A stretch of DNA of 64,000 bases, from positions 248,001 through 312,000 of the forward strand of contig NZ_LR723670.1 of the NCBI RefSeq assembly GCF_902502825.2. Reading direction: 5' to 3'. The DNA comes from Pseudorhizobium flavum. GTDB taxonomy: Bacteria; Pseudomonadota; Alphaproteobacteria; Rhizobiales; Rhizobiaceae. Of the stretch, positions 34,263 through 43,804 are shown one piece after another. A program made the position numbers and the translations under genes. Within the stretch, counting starts at the first letter, position 1. Each line of letters begins with the position of its first letter. The notes beneath the pieces were generated by a model. It worked only from the letters and a program-made list of their open reading frames with translations. It searched no databases and was not told the DNA's origin.

Positions 34263-34907
34263 TCAGCTCTCCAGGCAGGTTTCCACGAAGCGCTTGAACG
34301 CGCGGGCGCGGTGCGAAAGCGCCTCCGGCTCCCCGTGCTTCCAGCCGTGCTTTTCTTCCGAACTCATCTCGCCGAAGGTCGTATCATAGCCCTTCGGCTG
34401 GAAGACCGGGTCGTAACCGAAGCCCTTGCCTCCCCGGGGCGGCCAGACGACGCTGCCCTCGACTTCGCCACGGAAGAACTCCGTATGGCCATCCGGCCAG
34501 GCAAGGCAAAGCACGCTCACGAAGCGGGCGGTGCGCTGCTCGGCGGTGGTCGCCCCGCGCTCTGAAAGCGCCTTCTCGACCTTCTCCATAGCCATGGTGA
34601 AATCGCGGCTGCCGTCCTCGCGCTCTGCCCAGTTGGCAGTGTAGACGCCCGGTTGTCCGTCGAGTGCATCGACGACGAGGCCGGAATCGTCGGAAAGCGC
34701 CGGAAGGCCGGATGCCGTGGCGGAGGCCAGTGCCTTGATAGCTGCGTTCTCCTCGAAGGTCGTACCGGTCTCGGCCGGCTCCTCCAGCGCCAGTTCAGCC
34801 GCAGATTTCGCGCTGAAGCCGAACGGAGCAATGAGCTCGGCGATCTCGCGGATCTTGCCGGCATTGTGGCTGGCGACGACGATCGTCCTGGTGTCGAGTT
34901 TGCGCAT
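34263..34907 (-). CDS. rdgB: XTP/dITP diphosphatase (RdgB/HAM1)
   Basis: 214-aa house-cleaning pyrophosphatase that removes non-canonical purine nucleotides (XTP, dITP). [11 protein letters not shown] is the phosphate loop, [20 protein letters not shown] the metal/substrate site and [14 protein letters not shown] the base-recognition motif. It is commonly next to rph and hemW, as here. Confidence 0.96.
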   Translation of the reverse strand: MRKLDTRTIVVASHNAGKIREIAELIAPFGFSAKSAAELALEEPAETGTTFEENAAIKALASATASGLPALSDDSGLVVDALDGQPGVYTANWAEREDGSRDFTMAMEKVEKALSERGATTAEQRTARFVSVLCLAWPDGHTEFFRGEVEGSVVWPPRGGKGFGYDPVFQPKGYDTTFGEMSSEEKHGWKHGEPEALSHRARAFKRFVETCLES

Positions 34908-34920
34908 GTTCCTGGTTTCC

Positions 34921-35331
34921 TCAGCCGATGGACCAGAGGCCCGGTTCGGCGCATTCGAGACTGTTGCCCGCCGGATCGCGGAAGTAGATCGACCGGGCGC
35001 CGTTCGGCCATATCACGTCGCTCTCGATCGCGACGCCTGCCTTCTTAAGCGTGTCGGCAACAGCGTCGAGATTGCTGCGGGCAACCCGGAAACAGGCATG
35101 GCCTGCGCCTGTCGCGCCATGCGGCGGGACCTGCGGTCCGTTTTCTGCGGGCGGCTTCACCGTCTCGTCAGGATTGAAGACAAGCAGAACCCCTTGCCCG
35201 CACCGGAAGAAGACATGGCGGTTGCTGGCCCGGACGATCCGCTCTAGCCCCAGGATGCCGCCGTAGAAGGCCTCTGCCGCATCGAGATCTTCGGCATAGA
35301 GAGCAGTCTCGAGCATCCCTTCGATCAGCAT
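34921..35331 (-). CDS. VOC-family (glyoxalase/bleomycin resistance) protein
   Basis: 136-aa vicinal-oxygen-chelate fold protein. [27 protein letters not shown] segment [18 protein letters not shown] begins the first beta-alpha-beta unit, and the C-terminal [16 protein letters not shown] gives the metal-ligand glutamate. Candidate ligands include the His in HACFRVA. The fold covers glyoxalases, dioxygenases and antibiotic-binding proteins, and the sequence does not say which. It lies between rph and rdgB on one transcript. Confidence 0.85.
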   Translation of the reverse strand: MLIEGMLETALYAEDLDAAEAFYGGILGLERIVRASNRHVFFRCGQGVLLVFNPDETVKPPAENGPQVPPHGATGAGHACFRVARSNLDAVADTLKKAGVAIESDVIWPNGARSIYFRDPAGNSLECAEPGLWSIG

Positions 35332-35343
35332 CGCGCTCTCCGG

Positions 35344-36063
35344 TCAGGCAGTGATGGCCTGCTTCTGAAGTGCCACCAGTTCCTCGGTACCCGCCTTCGC
35401 CAGCGCCAGCAGTGAAAGGAACTCTTCCTGGCTGAACGGTGCACCCTCGGCGGTTCCCTGTACCTCCACGATACCGCCCGTGCCGGTCATGACGAAATTG
35501 GCATCCGTTTCGGCGGCGGAATCTTCGAGATAGTCGAGGTCGATGACCGACTGTCCAGCGAAGATACCGCAGGAGATCGCCGCGACGTGGTCCTTCAGGA
35601 CCTTGTCGAGCTTCGTCATCGAGCGGGCTTCCATCCATTTCAGGCAGTCGTGCAGGGCAATCCAACCCCCGGTGATGGCTGCGGTACGCGTTCCGCCGTC
35701 CGCCTGGATGACGTCGCAGTCGATGGTAATCTGCTTTTCCCCAAGCGCGCTCAGGTCCACCACGGCGCGAAGCGAGCGACCGATCAGGCGCTGAATCTCC
35801 TGGGTGCGCCCGCCTTGCTTGCCGGACGCAGCTTCGCGCTTCATTCGATCACCGGTCGCGCGAGGCAGCATGCCGTATTCCGCCGTCACCCAGCCCTTGC
35901 CGCTGTTGCGAAGCCATGCCGGAGGCTTCTCCTCAAGGCTTGCGGTGCAGAGAACGTGAGTGTCTCCGAAGCGGACGAGGCAGGACCCTTCCGCATGTTT
36001 CGAGAAGTTGCGCTCGAAGGAAACCTTGCGCATCTGGTCGGTTTTTCTGCCTGAAGGCCGCAT
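35344..36063 (-). CDS. rph: Ribonuclease PH
   Basis: Phosphorolytic 3'-to-5' exoribonuclease that trims tRNA 3' ends, 239 aa. [18 protein letters not shown] is the standard start and AGGAG precedes this ATG at 36061-36063, so the longer open frame to 36165 is rejected. [33 protein letters not shown] and [19 protein letters not shown] are family motifs. It is divergent from hrcA over 175 bases. Confidence 0.97.
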   Translation of the reverse strand: MRPSGRKTDQMRKVSFERNFSKHAEGSCLVRFGDTHVLCTASLEEKPPAWLRNSGKGWVTAEYGMLPRATGDRMKREAASGKQGGRTQEIQRLIGRSLRAVVDLSALGEKQITIDCDVIQADGGTRTAAITGGWIALHDCLKWMEARSMTKLDKVLKDHVAAISCGIFAGQSVIDLDYLEDSAAETDANFVMTGTGGIVEVQGTAEGAPFSQEEFLSLLALAKAGTEELVALQKQAITA

Positions 36064-36238
36064 GTCATGCTCCTGAGAATTTCCTAGGCGTTCTACGGAC
36101 GTCGCCCGGCATTTGCAAAGGAAAAGGGGCGGGGCGCGTATCGGAAGCAGGCCGAACGCGCGCATAACTTTCCGTGTGGCGAAGACCGTGCCGGATGACT
36201 ATATTTGATCAAGACGAACCGAGGGCTCCAAGGGAACG

Positions 36239-37321
36239 ATGGGATTGATGGAACGAAGGGAAAGCGGCGCGGTGCTTGACGACCGTTCGCGTGAGATCTT
36301 CAGACGCATCGTCGAAAGCTACCTTGAAACCGGAGAGCCACTGGGCTCTCGAAATCTCTCCCGCCTCCTGCCCATGTCGCTATCGCCAGCATCTGTCCGC
36401 AATGTCATGAGCGATCTGGAAGAGCTCGGTCTCATCTACTCCCCGCACGTCAGCTCAGGGCGATTGCCGACCCAGTCCGGCCTGCGCTTTTTCGTCGATG
36501 CCTTCATGCAGGTGGGTGACCTCTCGGAGGAGGAGCGGACGAGCATTGAACGGCAGATCCGCCTGGAGGACCGCGACCGACCGCTTGAGAGCCTGATGCA
36601 CGATGCCAGCCGGATGCTCTCCGGTGTCTCGCGCGGCGCCGGCATCGTCGTCACCACCAAGAGCGATCCTATCCTCAAGCATGTCGAGTTCATCCGGCTG
36701 GAGCCGACCAAGGCGCTAGCGGTCCTCGTCGGCGAACATAACCAGGTGGAAAACCGGATCATCGACCTGCCTGCGGGAGTAACTTCCTCGCAGCTGACAG
36801 AAGCCGCAAACTTCCTGAACGCTCATCTGACGGGCCAGACGCTCCTCGAGCTTCGCGCAGAACTTGAGAGGCTGAAGACGCAGGTTCAGACCGAACTGAC
36901 GGCGCTGTCACAGGACCTGGTGCAGCGCGGTTTGGCCGTCTGGTCCGGGGCGCGCGAAGACGGCAAACCCAACCAGCTGATCGTGCGCGGGCGCGCGAAC
37001 CTCCTCGAAGGAATGACGGGTCTCGACGACCTGGACAGGCTGCGCCTGCTCTTCGACGATCTGGAGAAGAAGGACAGCCTCATCGAGATACTGAACCTTG
37101 CCGAAAGTGGGCCGGGCGTGAGGATCTTCATTGGGTCGGAGAACAAGCTCTTCTCGCTCTCGGGCTCGTCCCTGATCGTCGCGCCCTACAGGGATCAGGA
37201 AGAACGCATCGTGGGGGCCGTCGGCGTGATCGGTCCGACACGTCTCAATTACTCGCGCGTCGTCCCGATGGTGGACTATACTGCACAGCTTCTGGCACGC
37301 TTGACGCGGAAGCCACGATAA
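36239..37321 (+). CDS. hrcA: Heat-inducible transcription repressor HrcA
   Basis: 360-aa winged-helix repressor of groE-type heat-shock genes through CIRCE elements. The DNA-binding start [24 protein letters not shown] and [18 protein letters not shown] are typical, with the GAF-like middle and the C-terminal [19 protein letters not shown] signature. No CIRCE element is visible in this window, so its targets lie elsewhere. grpE follows 87 bases downstream. Confidence 0.95.
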   Translation: MGLMERRESGAVLDDRSREIFRRIVESYLETGEPLGSRNLSRLLPMSLSPASVRNVMSDLEELGLIYSPHVSSGRLPTQSGLRFFVDAFMQVGDLSEEERTSIERQIRLEDRDRPLESLMHDASRMLSGVSRGAGIVVTTKSDPILKHVEFIRLEPTKALAVLVGEHNQVENRIIDLPAGVTSSQLTEAANFLNAHLTGQTLLELRAELERLKTQVQTELTALSQDLVQRGLAVWSGAREDGKPNQLIVRGRANLLEGMTGLDDLDRLRLLFDDLEKKDSLIEILNLAESGPGVRIFIGSENKLFSLSGSSLIVAPYRDQEERIVGAVGVIGPTRLNYSRVVPMVDYTAQLLARLTRKPR

Positions 37322-37341
37322 CACCCCATTCTCGGACCAGC

Positions 37342-37371
37342 CTTGATTTTTGAGGTTCAAACCTCGATATC
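37342..37371 (+). promoter_or_regulatory. Possible RpoH-type promoter and dyad upstream of grpE
   Basis: CTTGAT (37342-37347) and CGATATC (37365-37371) are spaced by 17 bases, similar to alphaproteobacterial sigma-32 promoters (CTTGAA with a C-rich -10). A perfect dyad GAGGTT/AACCTC (37352-37365) lies between them. It could instead be a weak hairpin after hrcA. Confidence 0.35.
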
Positions 37372-37408
37372 GGGCACGACTTTGTGAACGAAGATACCGG
37401 AGAAGGTC

Positions 37409-38068
37409 ATGACCGACGAGACAAAGAAAACCGGACCTGACGCGGGCAAGCACGAAACCGCCGCGGAAAATGCTGCCGAGGCTGTGGCATCAGGGCAGCA
37501 GGATCAGGAGACGGTTGAGGGTGGCGAATCCCAGACCGCCGAGCCTGATCCCATCGAGGCAATCAGGGCCGAAAATGCCGATCTTCGCGACCGTTTCCTG
37601 CGTATGGCCGCCGAGATGGAAAACCTGCGTCGTCGCACGGAACGCGATGTGAAGGACGCGAAGTCCTATTCAGTCGCCGCCTTCGCGCGCGACATGCTGG
37701 CCGTCTCCGACAATCTCCGTCGGGCGATCGATGCCGTCCCGGCCGAAATTCGTGCCGCGGCCGACCAGAGCCTGACCTCGCTGCTCGAAGGCGTGGAAAT
37801 GACCGAACGTTCGATGCTGTCTGCGCTCGAACGCCACGGCGTGAAGAAGATGGACGCCGAGGGCCAGAAGTTCGATCCCAACTTCCACCAGGCCATGTTC
37901 GAGATCCCTAATCCCGAAGTGCCGAACAACACCATTCTCCAAGTGGTTCAGGCGGGTTACACGATCGGTGAGCGTGTCCTGAGGCCTGCCATGGTGGGCG
38001 TTTCCAAGGGAGGGCCGAAGGTCGAAGCAACCACCGCCCTCGGCGAGAGCGAAACGACGAACGGCTGA
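37409..38068 (+). CDS. grpE: Nucleotide exchange factor GrpE
   Basis: Co-chaperone that drives ADP release from DnaK, 219 aa. An acidic disordered N-terminus precedes a long coiled coil ([24 protein letters not shown] region) and the beta-domain with [11 protein letters not shown] and [19 protein letters not shown] precedes the ATG. It sits downstream of hrcA as in many bacteria, but dnaK is not in the window. Confidence 0.96.
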   Translation: MTDETKKTGPDAGKHETAAENAAEAVASGQQDQETVEGGESQTAEPDPIEAIRAENADLRDRFLRMAAEMENLRRRTERDVKDAKSYSVAAFARDMLAVSDNLRRAIDAVPAEIRAAADQSLTSLLEGVEMTERSMLSALERHGVKKMDAEGQKFDPNFHQAMFEIPNPEVPNNTILQVVQAGYTIGERVLRPAMVGVSKGGPKVEATTALGESETTNG

Positions 38069-38086
38069 TAACTTCACCGTGAACGC

Positions 38087-38127
38087 GAAATAGCCGCCCG
38101 CTGCCATAGGCGCCGGGCGGCTATTTC
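38087..38127. terminator. Bidirectional terminator between grpE and ptsN
   Basis: A perfect 14-bp stem, GAAATAGCCGCCCG (38087-38100) and CGGGCGGCTATTTC (38114-38127), with a 13-base loop, fills the 75-base gap between the converging genes. Confidence 0.75.
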
Positions 38128-38143
38128 GGTCTCAGTTCTGTTG

Positions 38144-38605
38144 TCAGGCGGCGGTTGCCTGTTCTTCATTCAGGAAGGCGTAGATCGCCGATGCCGAATC
38201 CGTCTGGCGAAGCTTTGCGACAAGTTCCTGGTCGCGCAACACGCGTGCGATCCGCGAAAGCGCCTTGAGGTGGTCTGCTCCGGCCCCTTCGGGAGCAAGC
38301 AGAAGGAATACGAGATCGACGGGTTCATCGTCCAACGCTTCGAAATCGACGGGCGTTTCAAGCCGCGCGAAGACACCGCTGATGGACGAAATACTGTTAA
38401 GCTTGCCATGCGGAATGGCCACGCCGTGACCGACGCCGGTCGAACCCAACCGTTCCCGCTGTAGGATGACGTCGAAGATCTCCCGCTCCGCAACCCCGGT
38501 GAGCTTGGAGGCCCTGGAGGCCAACTCCTGCAACAGCTGCTTCTTGGAATTTACTTTCAGGGCGGGAATAATCGCATCTTGCTGCAGCAAATCTGCCAAA
38601 GCCAT
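38144..38605 (-). CDS. ptsN: PTS IIA-like nitrogen-regulatory protein PtsN (EIIA-Ntr)
   Basis: 153-aa regulatory phosphocarrier of the nitrogen PTS, which controls potassium, nitrogen and carbon processes by protein contacts. The phospho-accepting histidine is in GVAIPHGKL. The GTG-initiated extension to 38626 is purine-rich ribosome-site sequence; MALADLLQQDAIIPAL at 38605 is the family start with AAGGA upstream. It follows hpf. In rhizobia rpoN usually precedes this pair; it is absent here. Confidence 0.95.
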   Translation of the reverse strand: MALADLLQQDAIIPALKVNSKKQLLQELASRASKLTGVAEREIFDVILQRERLGSTGVGHGVAIPHGKLNSISSISGVFARLETPVDFEALDDEPVDLVFLLLAPEGAGADHLKALSRIARVLRDQELVAKLRQTDSASAIYAFLNEEQATAA

Positions 38606-38670
38606 TCTCTTCTTCCTTTTTACCACCGCAAGGTGGAGGGAGCGTCGTCGCCGACGCTCTCCCAGAATCG

Positions 38671-39243
38671 TTAGCCTTTGATATTGGTGGAGTCGATCCA
38701 GCCGATATTGCCGTCATTGCGGCGGTAGACGATGTTCAGGTCTTCCTTGCCGGGGCTCCGGAAAAGCAGAACCGGCTCGTCGGTCATGTCCAGGGCCATC
38801 ACAGCGGTGGCAACCGACATCGTGCGCAACTGCTTGGAACTTTCCGCCACGATGGTGGGCGCGAAATCCTCTGGCAGTTCCTCGTCTTCTTCCGGAATGG
38901 CATCCATGACGGTGTAGGCGATTTCCTTGCCGTTGCCGTGGGAACCGCCATGATGATCCTTCAGCTTGCGCTTGTAGCGCCGAAGGCGCTTCTCAATGCG
39001 CTCGGCGGCGGCATCGAAGCTTAGCTGCGGATCGTTAGCCTGGCCTGCTGCATGCAGGACAATGCCGGTATCGAGATGTATCTTGCAATCCGCCGAGAAA
39101 CGCGATCCGGATTTCTCCACGATCACCTGACCTGCGTACCCCCCGTCGAAGTACTTGGCGACAGCCTCGCCGATCTGGTCCTCGATCCGCTGGCGGAACG
39201 ATTCACCGATCTCCATCTGTTTACCAGATACACGCACACTCAT
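38671..39243 (-). CDS. hpf: Ribosome hibernation promoting factor, long form
   Basis: 190-aa long-form HPF: an N-terminal S30AE domain (MSVRVSGKQMEIGESFRQRI ... IHLDTGIVLHA) that occupies the ribosomal decoding region, a linker, and the C-terminal dimerisation domain (MALDMTDEPVLLFRSPG ... VYRRNDGNIGWID) that joins two 70S particles into inactive dimers. It is 65 bases upstream of ptsN on the same strand. Confidence 0.95.
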   Translation of the reverse strand: MSVRVSGKQMEIGESFRQRIEDQIGEAVAKYFDGGYAGQVIVEKSGSRFSADCKIHLDTGIVLHAAGQANDPQLSFDAAAERIEKRLRRYKRKLKDHHGGSHGNGKEIAYTVMDAIPEEDEELPEDFAPTIVAESSKQLRTMSVATAVMALDMTDEPVLLFRSPGKEDLNIVYRRNDGNIGWIDSTNIKG

Positions 39244-39543
39244 GGATTGGTTCCTTCTTATCGTGACTTGCGTGTTTCAGTCTACGCCAACCATCCACCT
39301 CATCCAAGCGCTTCACGCGGCACCGGGATGTTTTTAGGAGGCATGGCGAGTGGGTAAGGGTGCTTGCTTTTGTCCGTTGCAATTGCGGCGGGCTTCTACG
39401 CCTGTGAACCTCTAAAGTCAACGCATCCCTAATGGACGCCCCAGAGTAGAAGGTCTCCGGCGACCCTCGTCGGCTCTAAAGCCCTTTGCCAACTGCCGGG
39501 GCAATTGCTATTTGCAGCGAAACGTCAACCGATCGGATGTGCA
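39244..39543. other. 300-base gap between hpf and the methyltransferase gene
   Basis: It must contain the divergent hpf and methyltransferase promoters, but no consensus pair stands out. The octamer GCAATTGC occurs twice (about 39378 and 39501). The sequence TAGGAGGCATGG near 39335 resembles a ribosome site and start but the frame closes after four codons. rpoN, expected here in rhizobia, is not present. Confidence 0.4.
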
Positions 39544-40632
39544 GTGAAAAACAGGGAAAAACGCACGGAGCGGAGACCCGGCACGAGCGGCAGCCCGCGT
39601 TCCGGGCGCCCCCGTCCCGGCGGGCCGGCAAAGGGCGAGCGCGAGGCAGGATCTGTCGCTGGCGGCCGAGCGGCGGCCGAGCCTGCGCCACAGCGGCCTC
39701 TCATCCAGCGGGTCGGCGAACGCCCGTCGGAGCGCGTGCCGGTCATCCTCGAGTCACGCGGCGCCGGAGATTTCCACCTGATCGACAGCGGCAATGCGTT
39801 GAAGCTTGAGCAATACGGACCCTATCGGATCGTCCGGCCGGAAGCACAGGCACTCTGGCAGCCGTCGCTCCCCCCTTCGGTCTGGGAGAAGGTCGATGCC
39901 GTCTTCACCGGAGATACGGACGAGGACGGCATTGGACGCTGGCGCTTTCCGAAGGAGGCGCTGGGAGAAACCTGGCCCCTGTCGCTGCTTGGCGTCGATT
40001 TCCTCGGCCGGTTCACCTCTTTTCGGCATGTCGGCGTGTTCCCGGAGCAGATCGTCCACTGGGAGTGGATGAAGCAGCAGGTCGAGAGCGCTGGTCGCCC
40101 GCTCAAGGTGCTGAACCTCTTCGGTTATACGGGGGTCGCCTCGCTTGTCGCGGCCGCTGCCGGCGCCGAGGTCACCCATGTTGACGCGTCGAGGAAGGCG
40201 ATTGGATGGGCTCGCGAGAACCAAGCCTTGTCGCGCCTGGAGCGGGCGCCGATCCGGTGGATTTGCGAAGACGCCATGAAGTTCATCCAGAGGGAGGAAC
40301 GGCGAGGCAACCACTACGACATTATCCTGACCGATCCGCCGAAGTTCGGCCGAGGTCCCAATGGCGAAGTCTGGCACCTGTTCGAGCATCTTCCCCTTAT
40401 GCTGGACGTGTGCCGAGAACTGCTGTCTCCTAACGCTGTCGGTCTTGTGCTGACCGCCTATTCGATCAGGGCGAGCTTTTATTCGATCCACGAACTGATG
40501 CGCGAGACCATGCGCGGCGCTGGCGGTGTCGTGGAATCGGGAGAACTGGTCATCCGCGAAACGGGCATCGACGCCGGTGCTGTCGGTCGCGCCCTGTCAA
40601 CCTCCCTATTCAGCCGCTGGGTGCGCGAATGA
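39544..40632 (+). CDS. Class I SAM-dependent methyltransferase, RlmI-like (23S rRNA type)
   Basis: About 362 aa. An Arg/Pro/Gly-rich disordered N-terminus (to about residue 60) is followed by LESRGAGDFHLIDSGNALKLE and the methyltransferase core: VLNLFGYTGVASLVAAAAG (SAM loop), VTHVDASRKAIGWARENQ and the catalytic ILTDPPKFGRG (DPPxF). This matches the RlmI/RlmK-type m5C or m7G enzyme group but without an obvious PUA domain. The start is uncertain: GTG at 39544 is chosen, with TTG at 39505 as an alternative. It overlaps the next gene by 4 bases. Confidence 0.85.
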   Translation: MKNREKRTERRPGTSGSPRSGRPRPGGPAKGEREAGSVAGGRAAAEPAPQRPLIQRVGERPSERVPVILESRGAGDFHLIDSGNALKLEQYGPYRIVRPEAQALWQPSLPPSVWEKVDAVFTGDTDEDGIGRWRFPKEALGETWPLSLLGVDFLGRFTSFRHVGVFPEQIVHWEWMKQQVESAGRPLKVLNLFGYTGVASLVAAAAGAEVTHVDASRKAIGWARENQALSRLERAPIRWICEDAMKFIQREERRGNHYDIILTDPPKFGRGPNGEVWHLFEHLPLMLDVCRELLSPNAVGLVLTAYSIRASFYSIHELMRETMRGAGGVVESGELVIRETGIDAGAVGRALSTSLFSRWVRE

Positions 40633-41489
40633 GCAATGATCACCACAGCGAGGGTCCTCGGCGCGTCGGCCAGGTAAAGGAGGTGACCAGCCTGTCAAAC
40701 CCGATCGTCAAGGATATCAAGGCGCTCAGCAACAAGAAGGATCGCGAGCAGAGCGGGACCTTCATGGCAGAAGGGCTTAAGCTGGTCATCGATGCGCTGG
40801 AACTGGGCTGGGCTATCCGGACCCTCGTCTATGCGAAGGCCGCCAAGGGAAAGCCTCTGGTGGAACAGGTAGCTGCCCGCACAGTCGCCAAGGGGGGGCT
40901 CGTGCTGGAAGTCAGCGAGAAGGTCCTCTCCTCCATCACGCGTCGAGACAATCCGCAAATGGTGGTCGGCATTTTTGAGCAGCGCTGGACACCGCTTGAG
41001 GACCTCCGGCCGAGCCAAGGGATGACCTATGTGGCCCTCGATCGCGTCCGCGATCCGGGCAATCTGGGCACGATCATCCGCACCGCGGACGCGGCCGGTG
41101 CCTCTGGCGTGATCCTGGTCGGGGAATGTACCGATCCCTTCTCGCTGGAAACCGTCCGCGCCACAATGGGATCCGTTTTTGCAGTCCCCCTCGCCAGAGC
41201 GACGACCGAGGAATTCTTTGCGTGGCAGAAGCGTTCGGGTGCCCAAGTCGTCGCAACCCATCTAGCCGGTGCGGTTGACTATCGGACAGTCAATTATGAA
41301 AAGAAACCGACGGTCCTGCTGATGGGTAATGAACAATCAGGTCTTCCCGAGGCACTGGCGAAGTCCGCCGATCGACTGGTGCGCATTCCGCAGCAGGGCA
41401 GGGCAGACAGCCTCAATCTTGCGGTCGCGACGGCGGTCATGCTCTTTGAGGCCCGCCGTCATCTCCTGAAGCTGGAGGACGCCGGATGA
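40629..41489 (+). CDS. TrmH/SpoU-family RNA 2'-O-ribose methyltransferase
   Basis: 286-aa SPOUT-fold enzyme. The N-terminal substrate-binding part contains [20 protein letters not shown]...FMAEG; the knotted SAM site has [37 protein letters not shown] and [20 protein letters not shown] (motifs 1-3). The exact rRNA or tRNA target is not readable. Four-base overlaps on both sides (rRNA methyltransferase, lspA) indicate one operon. Confidence 0.92.
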   Translation: MSNDHHSEGPRRVGQVKEVTSLSNPIVKDIKALSNKKDREQSGTFMAEGLKLVIDALELGWAIRTLVYAKAAKGKPLVEQVAARTVAKGGLVLEVSEKVLSSITRRDNPQMVVGIFEQRWTPLEDLRPSQGMTYVALDRVRDPGNLGTIIRTADAAGASGVILVGECTDPFSLETVRATMGSVFAVPLARATTEEFFAWQKRSGAQVVATHLAGAVDYRTVNYEKKPTVLLMGNEQSGLPEALAKSADRLVRIPQQGRADSLNLAVATAVMLFEARRHLLKLEDAG

Positions 41490-41995
41490 TCGTAGCCACT
41501 GCTTCCAGGTTCTCACGTCCGCTCGTCGCGGTAGTGCTTATCGTCATTGCCGTCGTGCTGGATCAGGCGATCAAGCTTGCGGTCGAAGCCTATCTGCCGC
41601 TGGAAGAGGCGGTTCACGTCCTGCCGATGCTGGCGCTCTATCGGACCTACAATCTCGGTGTCGCCTTCTCTCTCCTGTCGGGAATGGAGAGGGAGTTCAT
41701 TATCGGCATGCGGGTCGTGATTGTGGCCTTCGTGCTCTGGCTCTGGCGCCGCACGCCCGGGGAGCGTGGTTTCGCCCATCTCGGATTCACCCTCATCGTC
41801 GCAGGCGCGATCGGCAACCTGATCGATGGGTTCGTCTATGGCCACGTGATAGATTACATTCTCTTCTATACGCAGACCTGGTCCTTCGCCGTCTTCAACC
41901 TTGCCGACAGTTTCATTTCAATCGGGGCTGCCCTGGTCATCTTGGATGAGCTGGTGGGGTCGCGGAAGGCTGCCCGGGCCAGCGAGAGCGAGTAG
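41486..41995 (+). CDS. lspA: Lipoprotein signal peptidase (signal peptidase II)
   Basis: Inner-membrane aspartyl protease that cleaves prolipoproteins before the diacylglyceryl-cysteine, 169 aa with four membrane helices. The family boxes are [29 protein letters not shown] and [15 protein letters not shown]; the two catalytic aspartates are those of HVIDY and NLADS. The start overlaps the upstream methyltransferase stop (ATGA). Confidence 0.96.
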   Translation: MIVATASRFSRPLVAVVLIVIAVVLDQAIKLAVEAYLPLEEAVHVLPMLALYRTYNLGVAFSLLSGMEREFIIGMRVVIVAFVLWLWRRTPGERGFAHLGFTLIVAGAIGNLIDGFVYGHVIDYILFYTQTWSFAVFNLADSFISIGAALVILDELVGSRKAARASESE

Positions 41996-42051
41996 AGATT
42001 TGTTAGCTTTGCAGGTGCAATGTTCGGAGAAACTGTGCCGGGCCATTTCCG

Positions 42052-43704
42052 ATGCGTTTCCCCTTTGCCACCTTGAAGGATCGCCTGCCGCGGCTGCGTG
42101 ACAGCTGCTCGGTCTTTATAGATCGCATTTCCGGCAGGCGGCTGCGTGACGCAGAAGCGGAGAGCGCTGCAAAATCCCGCCAGATTGCCACGGTCGTGCA
42201 CGAACTGCGAACGCCGCTGAACGGCATCCTCGGCATGACCCATCTTCTCGGACAGACGCGGCTTACCGCCGAACAGCAGAACTATCTGAGTGGCATCCGC
42301 CAGTCGGGGCATGCGCTGGCCCAACTCGTAGAAGATCTCCTAGACTTCTCGACGCTCGAAGCCGGACGCTTTCGCCTCAACAACCGGACCGCCAGCATTC
42401 GTCAACAGATCGAGACCGTCGTGGAAATGCTCGCGCCGCGCGCGCATGAGAAGGGCATAGAGCTCGCCGCGACGGTTGCTGCAGACGTACCGGAACTGCT
42501 TGAGTTCGATCCCGCCCGTCTTCGGCAGGTGCTTTTCAACGTGATCGGCAATGCCGTGAAGTTCACGGAGCGCGGCGGCGTCCTGATCAGCGTCCGCGCG
42601 GAAGGTTCGGACGTCGTCATCGCCGTCGCCGACACGGGCCCCGGAATGAACGCCGATGCGCGGATGCGGCTGTTCCGTGAGTTCGAGCAGATGGGTAATG
42701 CGGCCCAGCGCAGTGGCGGAACGGGTCTCGGGCTTGCGATAGCCCTTCACATACTGCGGGAACTCGGCGGCAGTCTCTCGGCGGCGAGCGAGCCTGACCT
42801 GGGCACCACCTTCACAATCCGTTTCCCGCTGAGGCTTGCCGAGGATGCGCCGGCGGGCGCTACCCGGCGAGGTGGCCTGCTGGAGCGCAATCGGGTCCTG
42901 TTGCTGGCACCAGCCGGGCCGGCGGCCACGGCAACCGTCGCGACGATCGAAACGCTGGGGGGAACCTGCCGCCATGTCGAGAGTACGGCGGATGCAGCCG
43001 AGCTGCTCACGGGCGATTCAGCGCTGACGCCCTTTACCGATCTCATTGTCGATCATCGGCTGGCGGCCCAGTCGGTAGGCGGTCAAGGCACCGGTCCGCT
43101 GCACCGCATCCTCCTCGTCAACCCGGAAGAGCGGGCCTCGCAGCCGCAGGAACTTTATGACGCATGGCTGATACGACCGCTGCGTGAGAAATCGCTGATC
43201 GATGTCCTGTCCGGCCGCCTCAAAGGTTCCCGAAACCGTGAAGAAGCGAGTCTTCCGGCCGGATCGACAACGGAAGCGGTGAGCCCACCTGCAGTGTCGA
43301 GGCTACATGTTCTTGTCGCAGAGGATGATCCCATAGGAGCGAAACTGGTCAGTGCTGCTCTGAGGAAAAGAGGCCATCGGGTGGATATCGTCGACAATGC
43401 AAGATCGATTCTCGATCATGCCGCAATACTGGACGGTCGCCCCGATGTCATTATCACTGACTTGCACATGCCGGGCATGGCCACCATGGAGGCGTTGTCG
43501 GAACTGCGGCGGCATGAAGGTTTGAACCGGCTTTCAGCCACGCCCGTCATCGTGCTTTCCGGAGATGCTTCAGGACAGTCGCCGGTCGGTTCGGAAGCAC
43601 TCGACATAAGCGCGCGGCTCGGGAAGCCGACGGATCCTCAGCATCTGCTGCAACTGGTCGAACAACTGGCCTCGCGTAAGGTGGCGCCAACGGAACTGCA
43701 TTGA
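42052..43704 (+). CDS. Soluble hybrid sensor histidine kinase with C-terminal receiver
   Basis: 550 aa. Only about 45 residues precede the phospho-accepting H50 (VVHELRTPLNG), so there is no visible sensor or membrane domain. DHp is followed by an HATPase (LFNVIGNAVKFTE N-box, VADTGPGMN, GGTGLGLAIA). Residues about 285-385 look like a degenerate receiver (LLLAPAGPAATATVATIE lacks the acidic pair but IVDHRL aligns with the acceptor). A complete receiver follows (VLVAEDD, D470 in ITDLHMPGM, K in ARLGKPTDP). It probably takes its signal from a partner. It precedes olsB, as I recall for Sinorhizobium. Confidence 0.93.
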   Translation: MRFPFATLKDRLPRLRDSCSVFIDRISGRRLRDAEAESAAKSRQIATVVHELRTPLNGILGMTHLLGQTRLTAEQQNYLSGIRQSGHALAQLVEDLLDFSTLEAGRFRLNNRTASIRQQIETVVEMLAPRAHEKGIELAATVAADVPELLEFDPARLRQVLFNVIGNAVKFTERGGVLISVRAEGSDVVIAVADTGPGMNADARMRLFREFEQMGNAAQRSGGTGLGLAIALHILRELGGSLSAASEPDLGTTFTIRFPLRLAEDAPAGATRRGGLLERNRVLLLAPAGPAATATVATIETLGGTCRHVESTADAAELLTGDSALTPFTDLIVDHRLAAQSVGGQGTGPLHRILLVNPEERASQPQELYDAWLIRPLREKSLIDVLSGRLKGSRNREEASLPAGSTTEAVSPPAVSRLHVLVAEDDPIGAKLVSAALRKRGHRVDIVDNARSILDHAAILDGRPDVIITDLHMPGMATMEALSELRRHEGLNRLSATPVIVLSGDASGQSPVGSEALDISARLGKPTDPQHLLQLVEQLASRKVAPTELH

Positions 43705-43804
43705 CGGGCGGCTCTGCCCCAACCTATTGTGACACCCATTGTCATTTTTCTGTTGCGGGAAGATGATTATACGGCGGTGAGTTGAACCTGTGGGGCAAAT
43801 CACC

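Noticed and set aside
39337..39356. Ribosome-site-like AGGAGG followed by ATG before hpf
   Set aside because: The frame closes after four codons; too short to support.
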